From Aurantimonas coralicida (lineage in GTDB: Bacteria > Pseudomonadota > Alphaproteobacteria > Rhizobiales > Rhizobiaceae), in assembly GCA_011050685.1 (NCBI GenBank), contig DRFF01000190.1, positions 35,120-99,119 of the forward strand: a stretch of 64,000 nt of DNA. Direction: 5' to 3'. A program made the position numbers and the translations under genes. The notes under the pieces are model-generated. The model made no database searches. It saw only the letters and a program-made list of their open reading frames with translations, and was not told where the DNA came from. Shown here one piece after another: positions 54,064 through 62,644 of this stretch (its first letter is position 1; the number at the start of each line of letters is the position of its first letter).

Positions 54064-55407
54064 CTACTCCGCGGCGTCGGGAAGATTGACCAGTTTCGGT
54101 GCGAACTGCATCGTTTCTTTCGCCATCGGATTGTTCGGGTGGTTCGTCCAGTTGCCGTATTCGTCCGGGATCGGCTTCTTCGTGCGCGGGTCGGTACCGG
54201 CGATCTGCTCCATGGTGATGCAGTTCTCGACCGGGCAGACATTGACGCACAGATTGCAGCCGACGCATTCGGCGTCGATCACCTCGAAATGTCGCTTGCC
54301 GTCCACCATCGCCGTGATCGCCTGATGCGACGTATCCTCGCAGGCGATGTGGCAGCGACCGCACTGGATGCACAAATCCTGGTCGATCCGCGCTTTGGTG
54401 ATGTAGTTGAGATTGAGATATTGCCAGTCGGTGACGTTGGGAACGGCCCGGCCACGGAAATCCTCGATCGTGGCGTAGCCATTCTCGTCCATCCAGTCGG
54501 ACAGGCCCGACGCCATTTCCTTGACCACCTTGAAACCATAGGTCATCGCCGCCGTGCAGACTTGCACCGTGCCGCAACCGAGCGCGATGAATTCGGCCGC
54601 GTCGCGCCAATTGGTGATGCCGCCGATGCCGGAAATCGGCAGGCCGCGCGTCTCGGTGTCGCGGGCGATTTCGGCCACCATGTTGAGCGCGATCGGCTTG
54701 ACCGCCGGGCCGCAATAGCCGCCATGCGAGCCCTTGCCGTCGATCGTCGGCGTCGGAGCGAAATTATCCAGGTCGATCGAGGTGATCGAGGAGATCGTGT
54801 TGATCAACGAAACCGCGTCGGCGCCACCCTTCTTCGCGGCCCTGGCCGGAAAGCGGACGTCGGTGATGTTCGGCGTCAGCTTGACGATGACCGGCAGCGT
54901 CGAGTGCTGTTTGCACCAACGCGCCACCATCTCGATATATTCGGGCACCTGACCGACGGCCGCGCCCATGCCGCGCTCACTCATCCCGTGCGGACAGCCG
55001 AAATTCAGCTCCACCCCGTCGGCGCCGGTCTCCTCGACCAGTTTCAGGATCTTCCGCCACGGCGCCTCTTCGCAGGGCACCATCAGCGAGACGATCATCG
55101 CCCGGTCCGGCCAGTTGCGTTTGACCCGGGCGATCTCCTCCAGATTGATGTCGAGCGCCCGATCGGTGATCAACTCGATATTGTTGAGACCGAGCAGCCG
55201 GCGGTCCGGCCCCCAGATGGCGCCATAGCGCGGACCGTTGACGTTGACGATCGGCGGATCCTCGCCAAGCGTCTTCCACACGACGCCGCCCCAGCCCTGC
55301 TCGAAGGCGCGCTGCACGTTGTATTCCTTGTCCGTCGGCGGCGCCGAGGCGAGCCAGAACGGATTGGGGGAAGAAATGCCGAGAAAGGAGGTGCGAAGAT
55401 CAGCCAT
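54064..55407 (-). CDS. preA: NAD-dependent dihydropyrimidine dehydrogenase, catalytic subunit PreA
   Basis: PreA reduces uracil or thymine to the dihydro form in the first step of the pathway. The 447-residue product has an FMN-binding TIM barrel (PTDKEYNVQRAFEQGWGGVV, and GADGVELNFGCPHGMSERGM near residue 130) and a C-terminal 2[4Fe-4S] ferredoxin part with CIQCGRCHIACEDTS and CVGCNLCVNVCPVENC. The ATG at 55407 follows preT by 11 bp; the upstream in-frame extension is the out-of-frame end of preT. It works with PreT. Confidence 0.95.
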   Translation of the reverse strand: MADLRTSFLGISSPNPFWLASAPPTDKEYNVQRAFEQGWGGVVWKTLGEDPPIVNVNGPRYGAIWGPDRRLLGLNNIELITDRALDINLEEIARVKRNWPDRAMIVSLMVPCEEAPWRKILKLVEETGADGVELNFGCPHGMSERGMGAAVGQVPEYIEMVARWCKQHSTLPVIVKLTPNITDVRFPARAAKKGGADAVSLINTISSITSIDLDNFAPTPTIDGKGSHGGYCGPAVKPIALNMVAEIARDTETRGLPISGIGGITNWRDAAEFIALGCGTVQVCTAAMTYGFKVVKEMASGLSDWMDENGYATIEDFRGRAVPNVTDWQYLNLNYITKARIDQDLCIQCGRCHIACEDTSHQAITAMVDGKRHFEVIDAECVGCNLCVNVCPVENCITMEQIAGTDPRTKKPIPDEYGNWTNHPNNPMAKETMQFAPKLVNLPDAAE

Positions 55408-55418
55408 GCTCTTGTTCC

Positions 55419-56786
55419 CTATGCCTTCGCGCCGACGAGCGTCCGGTGGATCGATTCCGCCGCCACCTTGCCATCCTCGACCGCAACGACCGTCAGGTCG
55501 TCGCCCTCCGAAATGCAGTCGCCGCCGGCCCATACGCCGGGCAGCGACGTGCGCCGGTCGGCACCGACCTTGATGCGGCCCCGATCGAGTTGGATACCTT
55601 CGCCGTCGGTGCCGTCCGGCAGGAAGCTCTGGCCGATCGCCTTGAATATTTGGTCGGCTTCGAGCGTCACCGTCTCCCCCGTCCCCACCAGCCGGCCGTC
55701 CTCGGTGCGGGTCCCCTCCAGCTCGATCCCGGTGACATGGCCGCCCTGGGCGAGAATCCGCTTCGGCTGCAAATTGCAGCGGATCGCAATGCCACGGGTC
55801 TGCGCGATCTCCTGCTCGTAGCGGGAAGCGTTCATGGCTGCTTGGCCGCGACGATAGGCGATGGTCACCTCCTGCGCGCCGAGGCCCTTGGCTTGCACGG
55901 CCGCGTCGATCGCCGTCATGCCGCCACCGATGACAACGACGCGGCGCCCGACCGGCAGCGAGGCGAGATCGGTGGTCTGGCGGAGTTCGGCGATCCAGGC
56001 GACGGCGTCGGCCGAACCCGCTTGGCTCTCGCCCTCGGTGCCGAGCGCGTTGACGCCGGCAAGGCCGAGCCCGAGAAAGACCGCGTCGAAGTCCCGGCGC
56101 AGATCGGCGAGATGGATGTCGCGGCCCAGCGCCTTGCCGGTTTCCAGCGTGATGCCGCCGATATCGAGGACGAAATCCACCTCGCGCTGTGCAAAGCCCT
56201 CCGTCGTCTTGTAGGCGGCGATGCCGTATTCGTTCAGACCGCCCGGCTTTTCCCGTGCATCGTACAGCGTCACGTCATGGCCGTGCATGGCGAGGCGATG
56301 GGCGCAGGAAAGGCCCGCCGGTCCAGCCCCGACGACGGCGATCCTCTTGCCGGTGGACACGGCGCGGGTGAAGGGATGCTCGCCCTTGTCCATCAGGACG
56401 TCGGTGGCGAAGCGCTGCAGGAGCCCGATCTTGACCGGCTTGCCTTCGGCCATCTCACGCACGCAGACTTCTTCACACAGGGTTTCCGTCGGACAGACGC
56501 GGGCACACATGCCGCCGAGAATGTTCGACGACAGGATCGTCTTGGCCGCGCCGGTCGGGTTGCCGGCCTGGATCTCGCGAATGAACAGCGGAATGTCGAT
56601 CGAGGTCGGGCAGGCTGTCATGCACGGCGCGTCGTAGCAAAAGTAACAGCGGTCGGCCTCGACCACCGCCTCGTGCCCCTCAAGCGGTGGGTGGAGGTCG
56701 GAAAAATTCGCTTGCAGCGTGTCGGCATCGAGGCGCTTCGCGCCGATATCGGGCCGGATCGGTCGGGCTTCGTTCATCGCGGACAT
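55419..56786 (-). CDS. preT: Dihydropyrimidine dehydrogenase, NAD-binding subunit PreT
   Basis: PreT passes electrons from NADH to PreA. The 455-residue product has an N-terminal Fe-S part with CYFCYDAPCMTACPTSIDIP and GGMCARVCPTETLCEEVCVR, then two FAD/NAD-binding motifs: VGAGPAGLSCAHRLAMHGHD near residue 152 and VVIGGGMTAIDAAVQAKGLG near 287. The length matches glutamate-synthase small-subunit relatives such as PreT. It is the first gene of the preT-preA operon; a half-conserved RutR-like site lies about 100 bp upstream. Confidence 0.95.
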   Translation of the reverse strand: MSAMNEARPIRPDIGAKRLDADTLQANFSDLHPPLEGHEAVVEADRCYFCYDAPCMTACPTSIDIPLFIREIQAGNPTGAAKTILSSNILGGMCARVCPTETLCEEVCVREMAEGKPVKIGLLQRFATDVLMDKGEHPFTRAVSTGKRIAVVGAGPAGLSCAHRLAMHGHDVTLYDAREKPGGLNEYGIAAYKTTEGFAQREVDFVLDIGGITLETGKALGRDIHLADLRRDFDAVFLGLGLAGVNALGTEGESQAGSADAVAWIAELRQTTDLASLPVGRRVVVIGGGMTAIDAAVQAKGLGAQEVTIAYRRGQAAMNASRYEQEIAQTRGIAIRCNLQPKRILAQGGHVTGIELEGTRTEDGRLVGTGETVTLEADQIFKAIGQSFLPDGTDGEGIQLDRGRIKVGADRRTSLPGVWAGGDCISEGDDLTVVAVEDGKVAAESIHRTLVGAKA

Positions 56787-56887
56787 TCCCTCCAGCCAGT
56801 CATCATCGGCGACCGCGCGAGAGGCGCCCTCCCCGGTCAGCCTGATCGAGAAAGAGAATGATCCGAGTTTTTCAGCAGGTCAAATTT

Positions 56888-56903
56888 TTTATCGTTTGGT
56901 CAA
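56888..56903. promoter_or_regulatory. Possible RutR half-site upstream of preT
   Basis: TTTATCGTTTGGTCAA has a perfect right half TGGTCAA of the RutR palindrome but a poor left half (4 of 7 positions). It lies 102 bp upstream of preT in an AT-rich stretch. It could be a weak or one-sided operator; this is tentative. Confidence 0.4.
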
Positions 56904-56943
56904 AAACTACAGCCGCCCGACGGACTTTCCGACAATCGTCGGC

Positions 56944-57015
56944 TGTCGGGCGTCAGGGAAGTCTGACTCGATCGGGCCGAAACGTGACTCCGTCGTCACA
57001 GAAGCCTGACTCGAT
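56944..57015. repeat. Predicted left end of the Tn7-like element with three TnsB-type repeats
   Basis: TGTCGGGCGTCAGG at 56944 looks like a TGT transposon terminus. It is followed by three related repeats GAAGTCTGACTCGAT (56958), GAAACGTGACTCCGT (56979) and GAAGCCTGACTCGAT (57001), spaced 21 and 22 bp apart, the layout expected for a Tn7/TniA transposase end. No target duplication could be checked because the other end is missing. Confidence 0.65.
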
Positions 57016-57061
57016 ACTTTGCAACCAAAGAGCGCACCGCCCAATACGCCGGCGCCCAGCA

Positions 57062-57095
57062 CAAAAAAACGCGCCGACCAATCGATCGACGCGCT
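57062..57095 (-). terminator. Terminator of the transposition operon
   Basis: On the minus strand CGCGTCGA and TCGGCGCG pair in an 8 bp stem with one G-T wobble around an AT-containing loop, followed by seven T. It lies about 90 bp beyond the small tniQ stop, inside the left end. Confidence 0.8.
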
Positions 57096-57184
57096 CTTAG
57101 CAGCTTCACCGCGGAAGGTGATGCAAATTGATCCTGCGGACGAAGGGTCGTCGCCCGAGGCCTTCGGTGGCGGGCGTCAGGCGC

Positions 57185-58111
57185 CTACTGTCTATCCGTC
57201 GCACGGGCGCAGTGAGCCCGCGCATGCGATCGCATCGCACGGAGAAGGCGATCCGAGCCGCGCCCGTCCGCCGTGTCGCGTGCAAAAGCGTGAAGCTCAC
57301 CATAGGCGCCGAGCGACCCGGGTCGCTCAGGGCGCCGGGACGATACAGTCTCAAGGGCCGTGCGTATCTCTTCATCAGCACCGGCAAGGACCCGATAGCC
57401 GGCTTCCATGACCACATGCTCGTCGGCGGCCGCTGCAACGAGGCTCGCCCCGAAAATGCGAATACCGCGAATCGCGTCGCCGAGGCTCAGATCATCCAGC
57501 ACGGGGACGGAGATCCTCGCCGAATAACCGAGACGGCCGACGATGTAGGATGCAGCCGCCGCCGATCTCACCTTGACAGGGGGAAGCTGAGCCAGCGCGA
57601 AGCCGCACTCGCATCGCCCGATCCCTGCAACCTGGTGATCGAAAACACGGTTGCAGATGCAACGCCACTGGAGCAGCGCCTGATGCTGGTGGCACGCCGT
57701 CACGCCGGCAACGTCCCACCATACCCGGTTCCATTCCCGCGGCATCGAAAGCTGAACCGCTGGCCGGTCAAGGTCGGCACGGAAGCATTCCGGGCAAAAG
57801 CGACGGCCACGCGAGCGGACATAAAGTCCGTGGCCGAGAAACTCGCCGGCCAGCCGTGTTCCGTCTGCCCGCTTCGACGGACTGTCGTGCACCAGGGCAT
57901 CGATGTCGCAATGTCCCACCGCGGCGATCGTCGACAGCATCCTGCCCGACGCGAGGCCACCAAGGGTGATGCCGATGTCACGGCAGAACGATCGGGCGCC
58001 TGGAAATCCGTTCGCATCGGCAAGGCGGGTGCAATAGGATGCGCCACCTTCCCCCCGGTTCCGTCGAGGGCGGATACACTGTTCAGGTGACCGATTACGA
58101 AGCATGCGCAC
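57185..58111 (-). CDS. tniQ: Small TniQ-family transposition protein
   Basis: TniQ proteins connect the TnsC ATPase with target choice. This 308-residue protein has a TniQ-like N-terminal RGEGGASYCTRLADANGF (about residues 19-36) and four cysteine/histidine pairs: C106xxC109 (RFCPECF), C140xxH143, C151xC153 and C167xC169, matching the zinc ribbons of the family. The start overlaps the end of the ATPase gene; GTG 58111 or ATG 58105 are both possible. It is the last gene of the operon and is followed by a terminator. Confidence 0.85.
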   Translation of the reverse strand: MRMLRNRSPEQCIRPRRNRGEGGASYCTRLADANGFPGARSFCRDIGITLGGLASGRMLSTIAAVGHCDIDALVHDSPSKRADGTRLAGEFLGHGLYVRSRGRRFCPECFRADLDRPAVQLSMPREWNRVWWDVAGVTACHQHQALLQWRCICNRVFDHQVAGIGRCECGFALAQLPPVKVRSAAAASYIVGRLGYSARISVPVLDDLSLGDAIRGIRIFGASLVAAAADEHVVMEAGYRVLAGADEEIRTALETVSSRRPERPGSLGAYGELHAFARDTADGRGSDRLLRAMRSHARAHCARATDRQ

Positions 58112-59078
58112 TCCCAGCGAGTTTCGTCCTTCGCGATGCAGAATCGTGGGCAGTTCGTCTCAGATCGTCGGGATTCTCGACCAGAAACGGATTCTCATGC
58201 GATGACATCTTGAAGATGGCCTTCACGGCTTCGGCGAGGTCCTCCCGATCAATCACCGCGCCTTCTTGATCGAGCGCGATGTGCGCCGCCGTCTTGACGA
58301 CGTTCGCAACCGAGCCGAGATAGCCGCCGGTCGCCCTCTGGAATCGAAGCGGCATGTCGGCTTCGCTCAGCGAGAAGATGCCCGCGAATTCGAGGCGCGG
58401 CACGAGGTTGTCGAGATAACGACCGATCTTGAGATAACCATCATCGTTGTCCGGTACTGGCTCGATGCTCACGATGTCGATGCGTCGTCCGAACTGAGGG
58501 TGTTCCCTCGTGAACTTGTTGGTCAGCGGCATGCCTCCCAGAACGAGATTGATAGGCCATTCAGGGTTTTGCATGACATTTTTGAAAGTCTCGGCGAGGC
58601 TCTCCGCCTCGGCATCGTTCTTGCGCTGCAGGACATGATGGATCTCGTCGATCACCAGGAACTTCGTCCTGTTGGCGACCATCTGGCGTCTCACGCGCGA
58701 CCAGACCGCATGGGAAAGCATGTTGGTGCGAGGAGGTACGCCCGTGAGTTCCGTCAGGATCTCATAGCCGAGCGCTTTCAGGGTGCAAGGGGACGGCGCG
58801 TTGACGAAGATGATGGGCCGAGCCGTGCCTTCTCCGGTCTCCATCTCGTACGGCGCCAGGTCGTGTCGCGTCCGGAACCGCTTGATCAAATGCGACTTAC
58901 CCGAGCCGGCGGGACCGGTAATCAGCAGACCTCGTCCATCCCGCATTCCTTCCCCCGCCTTGACGAGGCCATCGAGCTTTTCCTGGACTGACGCGGCCGT
59001 CGCATCCTCGACATGGGCGCGCTCGACCGCAGCCCGCCGAGCGGGGTTGTCGCGCTTCTCCAGCGTTGCCGTCATCAT
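58095..59078 (-). CDS. tnsC: TnsC/TniB-like AAA+ ATPase
   Basis: TnsC/TniB is the ATP-dependent regulator between the transposase and the target selector. The 327-residue product has Walker A GPAGSGKS (residues 55-62), Walker B LVIDEIHH (141-148) and a sensor-like region LVLGGMPLTNKFTREHPQFG, with a C-terminal helical part rich in basic residues (RRTAHDSASRRTK). The ATG at 59078 overlaps the transposase stop (ATGA), and the gene overlaps tniQ by 17 bp. Confidence 0.92.
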   Translation of the reverse strand: MMTATLEKRDNPARRAAVERAHVEDATAASVQEKLDGLVKAGEGMRDGRGLLITGPAGSGKSHLIKRFRTRHDLAPYEMETGEGTARPIIFVNAPSPCTLKALGYEILTELTGVPPRTNMLSHAVWSRVRRQMVANRTKFLVIDEIHHVLQRKNDAEAESLAETFKNVMQNPEWPINLVLGGMPLTNKFTREHPQFGRRIDIVSIEPVPDNDDGYLKIGRYLDNLVPRLEFAGIFSLSEADMPLRFQRATGGYLGSVANVVKTAAHIALDQEGAVIDREDLAEAVKAIFKMSSHENPFLVENPDDLRRTAHDSASRRTKLAGSAHAS

Positions 59079-61255
59079 ATCTCTCCGCTGTTTCTCTTGC
59101 GTCGTCCTGGATCCCTTGCGGCGATTCCAGACGTTGCGTTCCCAATGGTCGATGCCCCGTCGCCCTTGTCCTCAGGTTGCTGCGGAACTTCAGGATCAGG
59201 ACGGGCGGAGGCGCTGGAATTTCCGTCGGCCTTCCGCAGGCCCTTGCCGGCGCTCGATGCCTTCCGCTTTGCCTGACCGGACAGTCGGCGGAGGTTCTCA
59301 CTGTCGCGCTGGGCCTGGCTGTTTCCGACGAAAACGGCCGGTGCGACCGAGTTCACCTCGAGCCATTCGCGATCGGCGGCCGTGACGACGCCCTTGGCGG
59401 CACCCATCTTCAGTCCCTCGTCGAGAAGCTTCCTGCGCGCCCGCAACAGGGTGTCGGCGAGAACCTTCTGCCCAAACTTCGTCATCGCCCGCGCCTCGGT
59501 CACGATGCGGCGGTATTCGGAAGCGGTCAGACCGTCGGTCAGTTCAGTATCCATGCTCGGGACGAGCAGCCAACGACTCTCGTCCTCGTCGAGGACGAAG
59601 ACGTGCGACAGGTCGTAAGGGTCAATCTTGACCGACCACTTCCGGCCCTTGTCGCGGCTGGTCTTCTTCAGGAGGGAAAGCTCCTTCGACTGGTAGAACA
59701 ACCCCATGAACTCGATGCCTTTGCGTTGGATCGAGCTATCCACGACCTGTCCCAGGTAGGCCGTCAGGTCCGAGACCTTTGGCGGCATGCGGACGCCATA
59801 GCCGGAAACTGCCTCCCATTTCTGGAGCGGCGCCATGCCGGCGAGACCTCTGTGCGGGCTGCCGTGCCGGACGTCGACCAGCCAGACGAGGAACTGTCGC
59901 TGTAAATCATCAAGCGACGGATACGGGTTGCTTTCGGGTCTGCCATCGCCCCTGGCAGCCACGCTCTCGAAGGTCTTTCCAGGAACGAAGGCAAGAAAGT
60001 CCCGGGCAACCTCGCCGAGGAAACGTTCGATGCGGCCCTTGAGGTGAGGCTTGCGGACCGGAGCGTATCGGATCTCGAACCCGAGATGCGCGGCGGCTGC
60101 CTGCAGGGAATTCGAGTGAAACTCCTTTCCGTTGTCGCAGATCACGACCTCCGGGACGCCGTGAACCGGCCAGGCGTTCTCCACGCCTGTTCCCAGAAGC
60201 AGCGATTCCTTCGGTAGGACGCCCATCCGCATCGCGTTCATGATCGAGACCCACGACGGGCGCTCGAAGCCGAGATAGAAGCCGAAGATCATCCGGGTCG
60301 TTCGACAGATCGCTGCGGTAAGCCACGGACGCGCCAGTCCGGCGCCCCTGCCCTCCCCGGCGAGGATCGGATCCTTGACCACCAGCACATCAAGCTGCGT
60401 GTGGTCGAACTCGACGTTTTGCAGCGGACGAATCGTGACAGGGCCGGAGGCGATCGCGCGAAATTTCTGGTCGGCCCGCTTCTGTCCCTCGCGGCGACGC
60501 ATTTTGGTATAGCCGTCGACGTTCTTCTGAACCCAGCGCCTGACCGTCGACTCGCTCGGAACCGGCAAACCGCAGGGGTGTTCGCGCAGACGGTGGACGA
60601 TGTGGGCGTAAACAGTTCGCAGCGGCACCTTCGCCTGCGTCAACCAGAACTTGTCGACGTCCTCGGCGATGATCTGTGCGACCTGCTTCGACAGTTGGGA
60701 TACACCGCCCTTGGCTTCGTGCTGCGGGATGAGAACGGACGAAGCGCGTCCCGAATCGACCCAGTTGCGGTGCCATTGCCGCAGGGCGGATCCACTGACC
60801 ATCTCCAAGGCAGACGAACGTGCCGGACGGCCAGCAAGACGCGCCTGCTCACGACGGCGCATCCAGGCGCAGACGCGACCGATCCTCGCGTATCCGGCGA
60901 TTGTCCTCGACGCCCTTGGCCGCCCGGTGCGCGGCTGCTCGGTGAAGAACCGGTCGCAGAGGGCGACATACTCGTAGCGGCGCCAGCCCTCGCGCTGATC
61001 CTTCTCGGGAAAGCTGTCCGGATCGCGGGTGATCACCCGGGCGAGATTGCGCGGCAGGCGGGCCGCGACTTCGCGCTCGATGCCAAGGCGATCGTCGAAA
61101 TACAGCGAGGCCAGATCGTCGTGTGTCCGCATGGCGGAGCGCCGATTTCGGTCGAGACTGCGAATCTCGACGCCCACCTTGCCGACATGCACGATCTCAT
61201 GGCGGACATTGTCGAGGACCAGGAGATCGTTCTTGGAAATCCTGAGCATCGTCAC
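59075..61255 (-). CDS. tnsB: TnsB/TniA-like DDE transposase
   Basis: This 726-residue transposase joins transposon ends to target DNA. It has N-terminal DNA-binding segments, then an integrase core with Asp284 (VEFDHTQLDV), Asp374 (EVVICDNGKEFHS) and Glu410 (HLKGRIERFLGE), giving the D-D-35-E spacing of the Mu/TnsB family. It ends with a basic, disordered tail that could bind the ATPase. The GTG at 61255 overlaps the tnsA-like stop and has GGAG 10 bp upstream; ATG 61249 is an alternative. Confidence 0.93.
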   Translation of the reverse strand: MTMLRISKNDLLVLDNVRHEIVHVGKVGVEIRSLDRNRRSAMRTHDDLASLYFDDRLGIEREVAARLPRNLARVITRDPDSFPEKDQREGWRRYEYVALCDRFFTEQPRTGRPRASRTIAGYARIGRVCAWMRRREQARLAGRPARSSALEMVSGSALRQWHRNWVDSGRASSVLIPQHEAKGGVSQLSKQVAQIIAEDVDKFWLTQAKVPLRTVYAHIVHRLREHPCGLPVPSESTVRRWVQKNVDGYTKMRRREGQKRADQKFRAIASGPVTIRPLQNVEFDHTQLDVLVVKDPILAGEGRGAGLARPWLTAAICRTTRMIFGFYLGFERPSWVSIMNAMRMGVLPKESLLLGTGVENAWPVHGVPEVVICDNGKEFHSNSLQAAAAHLGFEIRYAPVRKPHLKGRIERFLGEVARDFLAFVPGKTFESVAARGDGRPESNPYPSLDDLQRQFLVWLVDVRHGSPHRGLAGMAPLQKWEAVSGYGVRMPPKVSDLTAYLGQVVDSSIQRKGIEFMGLFYQSKELSLLKKTSRDKGRKWSVKIDPYDLSHVFVLDEDESRWLLVPSMDTELTDGLTASEYRRIVTEARAMTKFGQKVLADTLLRARRKLLDEGLKMGAAKGVVTAADREWLEVNSVAPAVFVGNSQAQRDSENLRRLSGQAKRKASSAGKGLRKADGNSSASARPDPEVPQQPEDKGDGASTIGNATSGIAARDPGRRKRNSGEI

Positions 61256-61935
61256 GAGGGGTCGCTCCAGTCCAGGATCGAGCGATCCTCGATCGGAGCG
61301 TGGGAATCGTCGAGCGCGGCGGTGCCGTCGGCGATCAGTCGGCAAACGCTCCAGAAGCCGATGCGAGAAGCGGCAAGCCGCCGGCGCAGTCCGCCGATTG
61401 TCGTCGGTGTTTCCTCGACAAACGCCTGCCTGACCGCGAAGCCGGAGCCCTCGATCTCGCGGTCGAGACGAGCCGAATGCAAGATCTCGAGGTTGTAGAG
61501 CCGAAAGGGCTGCCGAATTTCACGATCGGTCACAAGGCGGAACTCGTCGAATCCGTGGACGTCCTTCATCGCCTTCGCGATCAGCGCGAAACTGGGCAGC
61601 AGGTCTTTCTTCTCGATGACAGCCCACGGTTTGACCTCGACGCAGATGCGGCGGTCGGCCCGTGTCGTCAGCGTGAAGTCCGGATGCCAGTCGTGGACAT
61701 TCCCGGACGCGTCTTCCCACGGATACGCACGGTCGCGGTCCCGGTAGGCGACGATGTCGTCGTCGTCCTCGAGGTGCAGGATGTAGTCCCGCTCGAGAAG
61801 ACTCTCGTAGGCGATCAAACGGTAGTCGTTCCCGCCCTTCGTCGACGGAATGTAGCCCGTGAATGTGCTCTTTCTTCCCGACACGACGCGACGGCCGGCA
61901 GATGGTGCCCCCGATCTCAGTGGTCTGTTCGGCAT
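61252..61935 (-). CDS. tnsA: TnsA-like transposon endonuclease
   Basis: TnsA cuts the 5' ends of Tn7-type elements so that they move by cut-and-paste. This 227-residue protein shows the restriction-endonuclease pattern AYESLLERDYI (Glu44 or Glu48), HDWHPDFTLT (Asp86) and ICVEVKPWAVIEKK (Glu100, Lys102), followed by a helical C-terminal region LRRRLAASRIGFWSVCRLI. The ATG at 61935 has AGGGGA 8 bp upstream. It is the first gene of the operon and overlaps tnsB by 4 bp. Confidence 0.85.
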   Translation of the reverse strand: MPNRPLRSGAPSAGRRVVSGRKSTFTGYIPSTKGGNDYRLIAYESLLERDYILHLEDDDDIVAYRDRDRAYPWEDASGNVHDWHPDFTLTTRADRRICVEVKPWAVIEKKDLLPSFALIAKAMKDVHGFDEFRLVTDREIRQPFRLYNLEILHSARLDREIEGSGFAVRQAFVEETPTTIGGLRRRLAASRIGFWSVCRLIADGTAALDDSHAPIEDRSILDWSDPS

Positions 61936-62644
61936 GGTGTCGTCCCCTGGTGGTGGCCGTCCTCGGGCGCAAACCTCGCGGGCAGCGCTTGAAAATTTCG
62001 CTAAAATTGCAGGGAGGGCCCGCCACAACCGCCAAACACGATTAAGGACCGGTTCTCGCGGGATATCCCTCAGGGTCGGCGCCGGCCAAGCCAGCCGACG
62101 TCCTCCTCGGACGAACGGCGAGCGGGCCTGGTCGTGGAATTGGCCGCGCTACGGATGCTCGCATCATGTCGAGCGATTGCCGCGGATCCGCGGTTCGGCG
62201 TTCTGTGGCATGGACAGAAGCGGCGGTTCGCCCCATGTGCGAACTCTGTCGCGACCATAGATTCCTCCACCGCCCGACGTGCCCTGGACGGGTCGCCGCA
62301 CGAGATGGTCCTGCCGAAATGACGGCATAGAAGACGCATGACGTTCGCTGGTTATGTTTGCTGGGTGGAGGTCCCCATGTCGGTCGCTGCCGGCTCAGGA
62401 CAAGGGTGTGCGGTCCGACGTCTTTCCAAGATGGTTAAGAGACAGCTGCCGACGTCGTGGTTTTCGGGATTGGCAGCGGTCCCGCCGATGAGATTCCGCT
62501 CCTCACCTGGCCAGGCAGGCCCGCGATTCGAATGCACCAGCCGTCCGAGCCACGATTGCGCGATATCGGCAGGCGCAACTTTAAGAAAATCTTCGGCAAT
62601 CTGGTGCGGTGTTGCGCCGACCAATTCCAGGCGGCGCGAGGAAC
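61936..62644. other. Divergent intergenic region between tnsA and the second tniQ
   Basis: This 709 bp region between the divergent tnsA and large tniQ genes holds no convincing gene. A 63-codon plus-strand frame (62457-62648) ends with an ATGA overlap on tniQ, but its product resembles nothing I know, so its status is open. The region must contain promoters for both transcription units. No copy of the left-end repeats was found in it. Confidence 0.5.

Noticed and set aside
55446..56861. 471-codon plus-strand open frame opposite preT
   Set aside because: Antisense shadow of a well-identified flavoprotein gene with no recognisable domains.
62429..62445. AGATGGTTAAGAGACAG resembles the Tn5 mosaic end used in sequencing adapters
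   Set aside because: It differs by a two-base gap and the surrounding sequence shows no break, so chance is more likely; read-level coverage could confirm.
61936..62644. Right end of the Tn7-like element upstream of tnsA, as in Tn7
   Set aside because: No inverted copy of the left-end repeats (ATCGAGTCAG type) or terminal ACA motif was found there.
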